Of a DNA stretch of 5,003 nt, positions 1 to 5,003 are shown in pieces (the first letter of the stretch is position 1; each line of letters opens with the position of its first letter). The translations under genes were made by a program, and so were the position numbers. A model generated the notes under the pieces. It did no database searches. It had not been told where the DNA came from and was given only the letters and a program-made list of their open reading frames with translations. The DNA comes from Prolixibacteraceae bacterium (GTDB lineage: Bacteria > Bacteroidota > Bacteroidia > Bacteroidales > Prolixibacteraceae), in assembly GCA_009782655.1 (NCBI GenBank), contig WRIQ01000110.1:1-5003 (forward strand). Direction: 5' to 3'.

Positions 1-1
1 A

Positions 2-880
2 TATTTATTCACCTTGCAAAGTGTTTTTGACAGGCGTTTTACCGTAGAACCCGGCGGCTCCATAGCGTGGTCGGGCGATCCGGGAAATGCCGTAATCGAT
101 TTGAGTGCGGTTTATAAAACGAAAGCTTCTCTCAGCGATCTTTTTGCCAGCAACGACAACACAAACATAGATTATACCCAGAGAATTCCCGTTGAATGTA
201 AAATTATATTAATCAACGAATTGGTGAATCCAACCATCAATTTCGACGTTGTATTTCCCACCGTCGAAGACCGCATCCGCGAAGAGGTAAAGCAGTATTT
301 CAGTACCCAGGAAGACCTTAACCGGCAAATGTTGTCACTGCTGCTGCTCGGACGTTTCTACACGCCTGAATACCTCAGGGGCGTCTATTCTGCGTCGAAT
401 TCCTATTTAGAAAATACTGCCAGCAACTTATTAACCAACCAGTTGAGCAATTTTCTCTCAGGATTGATTCAGGATGTTGATATCGGCGTAAACTATCGAC
501 GCGCTACCGACATGACAAACGAAGAAATTGAACTTGCTTTGAGCACACAGATTTTTAACGACCGCGTGACCATAAATGGGAACATCGGCAACAATGCAAA
601 TCCCAATGCGGTGAACAACAGCGAAATTGTCGGCGACTTCGAAGTCAATGTGAAACTCACAAGGAACGGGAAACTGCAATTGAAGGCTTACAACAGGGCC
701 AACAACAATCTTATATACGAAACCGCGCCATACACGCAGGGAATCGGCATCAGCTACAAGGAAGATTATATAACCGTCGGCGAATTGTATCGAAAGATTC
801 TGGCAATTTTTAAGCGGCAAAAACGAAAATCGATTCCGGAAAGCGAAGCGACTCCTCAAAACGAAAATATTGCAGGATAA
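2..880 (+). CDS. TamB-family translocation/assembly module protein, C-terminal part (5' end outside window)
   Basis: The frame is open from the left edge, giving 292 visible residues (YLFTLQSVFDRRFTVEPGG...) with no in-frame ATG near the edge. The gene therefore begins upstream, and the TTG at 14 is not a start. The sequence resembles the TamB C-terminal domain (formerly DUF490) of Bacteroidota. Near the visible start it has FTVEPGGSIAWSGDPGNAVIDL, here named by its ends FTVEPGG and GDPGNA. It then has LLLLGRF (visible residues about 113-119), an Asn/Leu-rich helix-like stretch SNLLTNQLSNFLSGL, IFNDRVTINGNIG, and a basic tail after YTQGIGISYKEDY. Known for the family: an inner-membrane-anchored, beta-rich periplasmic bridge, linked to outer-membrane protein assembly with TamA and to phospholipid transport to the outer membrane. 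Full-length members usually exceed 1,000 residues, so only the last part is here. The downstream genes also concern the envelope, but the 138-bp gap makes co-transcription uncertain. The family call is firm; the exact substrate in this organism is not known. Confidence 0.88.
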   Translation, partial: YLFTLQSVFDRRFTVEPGGSIAWSGDPGNAVIDLSAVYKTKASLSDLFASNDNTNIDYTQRIPVECKIILINELVNPTINFDVVFPTVEDRIREEVKQYFSTQEDLNRQMLSLLLLGRFYTPEYLRGVYSASNSYLENTASNLLTNQLSNFLSGLIQDVDIGVNYRRATDMTNEEIELALSTQIFNDRVTINGNIGNNANPNAVNNSEIVGDFEVNVKLTRNGKLQLKAYNRANNNLIYETAPYTQGIGISYKEDYITVGELYRKILAIFKRQKRKSIPESEATPQNENIAG

Positions 881-940
881 CAAATTGTAATCATGGAAAT
901 GTAAATCACGACAAATACAAAACAGTTATTTATAAATCGT

Positions 941-948
941 TATTTTTG
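941..948 (+). promoter_or_regulatory. Candidate Bacteroidota -7 promoter box (TATTTTTG) upstream of the exbB-exbD-tonB operon
   Basis: TATTTTTG matches the Bacteroidota -7 consensus TAnnTTTG exactly. It lies in the A/T-rich gap between the TamB gene and the exbB-like gene. Transcription starting just downstream would leave a leader of roughly 60-65 nt before the ATG at 1019. Against it, I see no TTG-type -33 element at the expected 19-21 bp spacing upstream, and short A/T-rich motifs arise easily by chance in such DNA. No riboswitch-like structure or terminator hairpin was seen in 881-1018. Read-through from the TamB gene remains possible. Confidence 0.3.
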
Positions 949-1018
949 TGCTGCAAAATAAAAGTTTTGATATTCCGTTTGTAAAACATTAAGTATTCAG
1001 TAAATACCTGATTTCATT

Positions 1019-1714
1019 ATGATGAACACTTTTTTAATGCAGCAGGCAGACATGACGGCTGGTGCTGGTGCCGCAGGAGCAGAAGCTGCAGGCGTATCCC
1101 TGAGTTTTATCGACCTCGCTTTGAAAGGCGGATGGATTATGATTCCTATTTTGGCTTTGTCGGTGGTTGGCGTTTATATCTTCATTGATCGCTATCTGGC
1201 CGTCAAGCGCGCCGGAAAGTTTGACACTGGCCTGATGGACAAAGTGAAAGCTTATATCACCACCGGAAAAATGGATGCCGCCATTGCCTTGTGCAAAAGC
1301 AGCGATAACCCGGCCGCCCGGATGATCGAAAAAGGAATCAGCCGCATAGGACGTCCGTTAAACGACGTGAGTACCGCCATCGAAAATGTGGGTAACCTTG
1401 AGGTGCAAAAGCTCGAAAAAGGATTGCCTGTGCTGGCGTCGGTGGCAGGAGGCGCTCCCATGTTGGGATTTCTCGGAACGGTTATGGGAATGATACGGGC
1501 GTTTTACGATATGGCCAACGCGGGAAATAACATCGACGTAACGCTGCTCTCAACAGGTATATACCAGGCGATGGTCACCACCGTGGCAGGGCTTATCGTA
1601 GGTATTATTGCCTACTTTGCATATAATATTTTGGTATCGAATGTTGAGAAAGTAGTTTACAAGATGGAAGCAATAACTACAGAATTTATGGATTTACTCA
1701 ATGAACCGGCCTAA
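1019..1714 (+). CDS. exbB: ExbB/TolQ/MotA-type proton channel subunit
   Basis: This is a 231-residue inner-membrane protein of the MotA/TolQ/ExbB family. The family forms the pentameric channel that, with ExbD/TolR, uses the proton gradient to energise a TonB or TolA protein. Three membrane segments are visible at about residues 37-56 (GGWIMIPILALSVVGVYIF), 135-158 and 183-206, with the long cytoplasmic loop between the first two, as expected for the fold. The second segment carries PMLGFLGTVMG (147-157), the family's strongest motif. Thr154 there and Thr188 in the third segment (TTVAGL) align by eye with the pore threonines T148 and T181 of E. coli ExbB. A short Ala/Gly-rich N-terminus (residues 13-25) precedes the first segment. 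The start is ATG ATG at 1019-1024; either codon could be used, and no clear Shine-Dalgarno sequence decides it. It is first of three tightly packed genes. TolQ is an equally valid name by sequence alone. Confidence 0.93.
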   Translation: MMNTFLMQQADMTAGAGAAGAEAAGVSLSFIDLALKGGWIMIPILALSVVGVYIFIDRYLAVKRAGKFDTGLMDKVKAYITTGKMDAAIALCKSSDNPAARMIEKGISRIGRPLNDVSTAIENVGNLEVQKLEKGLPVLASVAGGAPMLGFLGTVMGMIRAFYDMANAGNNIDVTLLSTGIYQAMVTTVAGLIVGIIAYFAYNILVSNVEKVVYKMEAITTEFMDLLNEPA

Positions 1715-1726
1715 AATAAAGAATAA

Positions 1727-2137
1727 ATGGCTCTTAAAAGTAGAAATAAAATAAATGCGACGTTCAGCATGTCGTCGATGACCGACATTGTATTTCTGTT
1801 GCTTATCTTTTTTATGGTAACCTCTACATTGGTTGCGCCCAATGCCCTCAAGTTGTTGTTGCCGCAAAGCAACAGCCAAACAGCGGCCAAACCGGTTACA
1901 ACCATTTCCGTAACAAAAGACCTGCAATATTATGTCAACGACAACGGCGCAGTAAAAAGAGTATCTTTTTATGAGATAGAACCTTTTCTGGTTCAAAACT
2001 ACGGCAGAGAACCCGGAGCTTACGTTTCGCTTCACATAGAAAAAAGCGTTCCTGTGGAAGAAATGGTGAAAATTATGAATATCCTTTCAAGAACCCAGTT
2101 TAAAATGATATTGGCAACAGCGCCCGAAACAAAATAG
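1727..2137 (+). CDS. exbD: ExbD/TolR-type biopolymer transport stator subunit
   Basis: This 136-residue protein has the standard ExbD/TolR layout: a short cytoplasmic N-terminus, one membrane helix at about residues 18-37 and a periplasmic domain to the end. The helix begins MTDIVFLLLIFFMVTS, and Asp20 is the single membrane acid that binds the proton in this family (Asp25 of E. coli ExbD, Asp23 of TolR). After the helix, LLLPQS matches the conserved linker that often reads L.LP. The periplasmic part shows the usual beta pattern (ISVTKDLQYYV, YVSLHIEKSVPVEEMVKIMNIL, KMILAT). It starts 12 nt after the exbB-like stop, and its TAG stop abuts the next ATG directly, so the three genes are almost certainly co-transcribed and translationally coupled. 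Many Bacteroidota operons carry two exbD copies in a row; here there is only one. Sequence alone does not separate ExbD from TolR. Confidence 0.93.
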   Translation: MALKSRNKINATFSMSSMTDIVFLLLIFFMVTSTLVAPNALKLLLPQSNSQTAAKPVTTISVTKDLQYYVNDNGAVKRVSFYEIEPFLVQNYGREPGAYVSLHIEKSVPVEEMVKIMNILSRTQFKMILATAPETK

Positions 2138-3085
2138 ATGGGAGAATATTTCAGCGAACATAGGGAAGGCATTATCGGTACTATCATATTTCATGTGATA
2201 CTGATTCTAATATTGATTTTCTTCAAGTTGGCAGGCATTTTTCCGCCTCCCGGCGAGGAAGGCATTCTCGTTGAATTTGGGAACAGCAACATCGGGCGCG
2301 GAACAGAACAGCCTGCTGCGCGGCGCGTAGAGCCCGAACCTACACGGCAGGAACCCCGCGTAGTCCCCGTAACGCCGCCGTCCCAGCCTGTACAAACGCC
2401 TCCGGCAAAGCCGGTTGAACAGTCGGCAATAACTCAAGATTTAGAAGAAACAGCCGCTCTTCAGGAAGCTAAGAAAAAACAGGAAGAGGAAGCCCGCCGC
2501 CAGAAACAACTCGAAGATGAGCGCAAACGCATAGAACAGCAAGAAGCCGAAAAACAAAGGTTGGCAGAACTCGAACGACAGCGTAAGGAAGCAGAAGAGA
2601 AAAAAAGACAAGAAGAAGAAGCTCGCCGCGTGGCTGAAATAGAAAGCCGCACCCGCGACGCTTTCGGAAGAACAGATGCCGGAGCGAGCACAGGCAGCGG
2701 AACCGGCCAAAGCCAGGGCGTAACCTATCCAGGCGGCAACCAAGGTTCGCCAACAGGAAGCAGCGGCGCACAAGGACAAGGCGGAAGCGGTTCGGGAACG
2801 CAAGGCAAAGGGCCTTCGTACAGCCTGAGCGGAAGAACGGCAACCACATTGCCCAGCCCCAATTATCCGGGACGCGAAGAGGGAATAGTCGTCGTTAATA
2901 TTACCGTCGATAAATTCGGTAATGTAACGCAAGCATCGGCAGGCGCCCGCGGCTCCACAACCATGAACCAGCAACTATTGGATGCTGCCCGAAAAGCGGC
3001 GCTTCAGGCAAAATTCAATTCCGACAACAGTGTAGCCGCCTATCAAAACGGCACCATCACATACCGGTTTACACTTACGGATTAA
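2138..3085 (+). CDS. TonB/TolA-type energy transducer with coiled-coil periplasmic spacer
   Basis: This 315-residue protein should carry energy from the ExbB/ExbD motor across the periplasm. Domains in order: cytoplasmic N-terminus (1-10), one membrane anchor (about 11-33), a Pro-rich stretch (about 36-93, with PPP and PVTPPSQPV), a highly charged Glu/Lys/Arg/Gln coiled coil (about 98-170), a Gly/Ser/Gln-rich flexible linker (about 180-228) and a TonB C-terminal domain (about 230-315). The anchor contains Thr15-x3-His19, resembling the Ser-x3-His motif that couples TonB and TolA to their motors. The C-terminal domain has SPNYPGREEGIVVVNITVD, a turn DKFGNV, a helix LLDAARKAALQAKF and a final strand GTITYRFTL, the usual TonB-domain pattern. 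The ATG follows the exbD stop with no gap. The long charged helix is more like TolA, whereas the Pro-rich part and C-terminal domain are like TonB, so no gene symbol is given. It may serve TonB-dependent receptors or a Tol-like role. Confidence 0.88.
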   Translation: MGEYFSEHREGIIGTIIFHVILILILIFFKLAGIFPPPGEEGILVEFGNSNIGRGTEQPAARRVEPEPTRQEPRVVPVTPPSQPVQTPPAKPVEQSAITQDLEETAALQEAKKKQEEEARRQKQLEDERKRIEQQEAEKQRLAELERQRKEAEEKKRQEEEARRVAEIESRTRDAFGRTDAGASTGSGTGQSQGVTYPGGNQGSPTGSSGAQGQGGSGSGTQGKGPSYSLSGRTATTLPSPNYPGREEGIVVVNITVDKFGNVTQASAGARGSTTMNQQLLDAARKAALQAKFNSDNSVAAYQNGTITYRFTLTD

Positions 3086-3199
3086 ACTCAATGGGCTGAA
3101 TGATTGAATGAATTTGGGTGATGGAAATCTTGTAACTGCCAAAGCCTGTTTATTTTCAATCCAATCTCTTTAGCTGTCGGGAAGCAATCCGGAACAAAT
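3086..3199. other. Convergent intergenic region, no terminator hairpin seen
   Basis: This gap separates the 3' ends of the transducer operon (+) and the CLC gene (-), so transcription from both sides must end here or within the neighbouring genes. I looked for a GC-rich stem followed by a T-run on either strand and found none that was convincing. The only small pattern is an imperfect direct repeat, TGAATGAT followed by TGAATGAA, at about 3097-3112. Termination could be Rho-dependent or use a weak hairpin that I cannot judge by eye. Confidence 0.5.
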
Positions 3200-5003
3200 T
3201 TAGTCGCTCGAGAAATCTCGGATATTTTCGCGGTAATCGGAGAATACGCGGGCACGCGACAAAAATCCCATATATTTACCTTTGTCGATAACCGCCAAAT
3301 TGAAGCGTCCCGACGATTCGAACATGGCCACCACATCTTCCATGCTGTCGTATGGCGACACATAATATTTGGGCATGTACATCAGGGCTTTAATTTTCAC
3401 TTTGTCGTAAAGATCGGTTTCGAAAATAATGGTTCTTATGTCGCTGAGTTTGACCATTCCTTTCATCATACCGTCTTTATCTACAACGGGAAAAAGGTTA
3501 CGCTGCGAACGCGAAATGGCATTGACCAAATCGCGGAGGGTGGCGCCGGGCCGCAGAATTTCGAAATCTGTTTCTATGAGGTTGCGAGTCTGCATCAGTT
3601 TCAGCACAGCCTTGTCCTTGTGGTGGGTTATTAAATCGCCTTTCAGCGCAAGATGTTTGGTGTAGATTGAATGCGGTTCGAAGCGCGTCATAGTGAGGTA
3701 AGAAACCGTGGATGTGATGATGAGCGGAACAAAAAGTCCGTAGCCACCGGTGATTTCTGCCGTCAGGAAGATCCCCGTAAGCGGAGCGTGCATCACTCCG
3801 GCCATGAGCCCTGCCATTCCCGCCAGTGCAAAATTTTCTTCGGGCAGATTCAGGTGGAAAAAAACATTCAGCATACGCGAAAGCAAAAAGCCGGAGATGG
3901 CGCCCGTAAAGAGCGTGGGCGCAAAAACGCCGCCAATTCCGCCGCCACCCGTGGTTGCTGCCGTGGCCACCACTTTGAGGAAGAGGATCATCAGCAGCAC
4001 CAGAATAAAAAGGTAGTTATTGTCTTTCCATCCGTAGAAAACCGAATTGTTGAGTAAATCAGCGCCTTCGCCATTGAAAATGCGGACTATGCTCGCGTAG
4101 CCCTCACCCCAGAGCGGAGGCAAAAGAAATATCAGCAAACTCAAAATAATCCCGCCGGTTAATAACCGATAAACCGGTTTTTTGATTTTCTTGTAAAGCG
4201 ATTCCTGCCACATGACGCTCCGCGTGAAGTAGAGCGAAACGACCCCTGCAAAAACGCCCAACAAAATGTAAAAACCGATGTTGGTAACCGTAAATGAATT
4301 AACCAATTCGAATTTCATGACAATAGCTCCGCCCATGAAAATGTAGGATATGGAAGCCGCCGTAATGGAAGCTATCATCAGCGGAAGAAGGTAGGCCATG
4401 GTCATATCGAGCATGAGTACTTCGAGCGTAAACACCAAGCCGGCGATGGGCGCTTTGAATATTCCGCCGATGGCGCCCGCCGCACCGCAACCAATCATCA
4501 GTATTACATATTTGTAATTCAGTTTGAAAAGTTGCGCCAGATTGGAACCTATGGAAGCGCCGGTGAGAACAATGGGCGCTTCGGCTCCCACCGATCCGCC
4601 GAAACCGATGGTCGTGCTGCTGGCCACCATCGACGTCCACATATTGTGCGGTTTTAAACGTCCGCTCTGCCTCGAAATGGAATATAAAATCTTTGAAACG
4701 CCATGGTTAATATCGTCTTTCACCGCATAGCGCACAAACAGGCTTGCGAGCGTAATCCCGATGAGCGGATAGGCCAAATATAAAAAACTATAGGTATTGT
4801 CGGCAAACCAACCGGTGAGCTGGTATTCAACAAAATGAATGAGCCTTCGCAGCAACAGCGCCGCCAAACCTGCCAAAGCTCCCACCACCAGACTCAATAT
4901 ATAAATAAAGGTCTTCTCGCTGATGTGGGCGATTCGCCAGCTCAGAAAATTGTTGAATAACTTTTGCCCGTCGACGCCTAAAAAATGTTTCCCTGTTTTT
5001 TTC
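3200..5003 (-). CDS. CLC-family chloride channel/antiporter with C-terminal CBS pair (N-terminus outside window)
   Basis: The minus-strand frame ends at TAA (3200-3202) and is open to the right edge, giving 600 visible residues. The TTG at 4895-4897 is unlikely to be the start, because the 35 codons above it (ending WRIAHISEKTFIYI) look like the usual CLC N-terminus. Residues below are numbered from that TTG. Visible CLC motifs are GSVGAEAP (101-108) with the probable gating Glu106, the pseudo-repeat pair KAPIAGLVFTLE (149-159) and HAPLTGIFLTAE (370-381), GGVFAP (322-327), and Tyr412 in SIYTKHL, matching the Cl--binding tyrosine of E. coli ClcA. The membrane part spans to about residue 418. 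A CBS pair follows (about 440-495 and 505-555), which in other proteins binds adenine nucleotides. The protein is an inner-membrane dimer by family, moving Cl- or other anions, possibly in exchange for H+. The canonical GSGIP motif is replaced by NHGVS (64-68), and the inner proton glutamate position is Val160. Transport mode and anion are therefore uncertain. Confidence 0.92.
   Translation of the reverse strand, partial: KKTGKHFLGVDGQKLFNNFLSWRIAHISEKTFIYILSLVVGALAGLAALLLRRLIHFVEYQLTGWFADNTYSFLYLAYPLIGITLASLFVRYAVKDDINHGVSKILYSISRQSGRLKPHNMWTSMVASSTTIGFGGSVGAEAPIVLTGASIGSNLAQLFKLNYKYVILMIGCGAAGAIGGIFKAPIAGLVFTLEVLMLDMTMAYLLPLMIASITAASISYIFMGGAIVMKFELVNSFTVTNIGFYILLGVFAGVVSLYFTRSVMWQESLYKKIKKPVYRLLTGGIILSLLIFLLPPLWGEGYASIVRIFNGEGADLLNNSVFYGWKDNNYLFILVLLMILFLKVVATAATTGGGGIGGVFAPTLFTGAISGFLLSRMLNVFFHLNLPEENFALAGMAGLMAGVMHAPLTGIFLTAEITGGYGLFVPLIITSTVSYLTMTRFEPHSIYTKHLALKGDLITHHKDKAVLKLMQTRNLIETDFEILRPGATLRDLVNAISRSQRNLFPVVDKDGMMKGMVKLSDIRTIIFETDLYDKVKIKALMYMPKYYVSPYDSMEDVVAMFESSGRFNLAVIDKGKYMGFLSRARVFSDYRENIRDFSSD

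Noticed and set aside
14..16. TTG as the start of the first gene
   Set aside because: The frame continues open to the left edge with residues YLFT that fit the conserved TamB sequence just before LQSVFDRRFTVEPGG, so this is an internal leucine.
928..937. ATTTATAAAT palindrome upstream of the exbB-like gene as an operator
   Set aside because: It is only ten A/T bases in an A/T-rich gap, where such palindromes are common by chance, and it resembles no known binding site such as a Fur box.
2441..2974. Long minus-strand open frame opposite the transducer gene
   Set aside because: It is the antisense of the Glu/Lys/Arg-rich and Gly/Ser-rich coding region, which produces few stops by composition. 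Its protein is a Phe/Leu/Cys/Ser-rich string with no domain pattern, and it has no start signals.
3097..3112. TGAATGAT/TGAATGAA direct repeat as an attachment site or mobile element scar
   Set aside because: The repeat is two short imperfect units with no second copy in the window, no tRNA and no integrase or transposase nearby.
3671..4057. Plus-strand open frame inside the CLC gene
   Set aside because: It is antisense to well-conserved CLC membrane segments, its translation is a basic low-information sequence, and no promoter or ribosome site precedes it.
4895..4897. TTG as the start of the CLC gene on the minus strand
   Set aside because: The 35 codons between it and the right edge are open and read as a plausible CLC N-terminus (FLSWRIAHIS), so the start probably lies just beyond the window.

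Overview
The window looks like chromosomal DNA of a member of the Bacteroidota, possibly Bacteroidales. The reasons are the Bacteroidota-style TamB C-terminus, the ExbB/ExbD/TonB trio with its typical sequence signatures, A/T-rich start regions without clear Shine-Dalgarno motifs, and a TAnnTTTG-type promoter-like element. The assignment below phylum level is a guess from protein style only.

Layout. Positions 2-880 (+) hold the C-terminal end of a TamB-family envelope protein, cut by the left edge. A 138-bp A/T-rich gap (881-1018) with one promoter-like box follows. Positions 1019-3085 (+) hold a tight three-gene operon: an ExbB/TolQ-type proton channel subunit, a single ExbD/TolR-type stator subunit, and a TonB/TolA-type energy transducer. 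The gaps are 12 nt and 0 nt. A convergent gap of 114 bp (3086-3199) separates this operon from a minus-strand CLC-family chloride channel/antiporter with a C-terminal CBS pair (3200-5003). The CLC reading frame stays open through the right edge.

How the genes work together. The ExbB and ExbD homologues should form an inner-membrane proton-driven motor. The third protein would span the periplasm and pass that energy to the outer membrane, either to TonB-dependent receptors or to a Tol-like envelope-constriction machine. TamB proteins bridge inner and outer membranes in lipid transport and outer-membrane biogenesis, so the plus-strand half of the window is about the cell envelope. The CLC gene is probably an independent unit for anion or proton homeostasis.

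No mobile element, CRISPR array, RNA gene or clearly novel system was found. The points most worth a second look are the mixed TonB/TolA architecture of the transducer and the non-canonical ion-pathway residues of the CLC protein.
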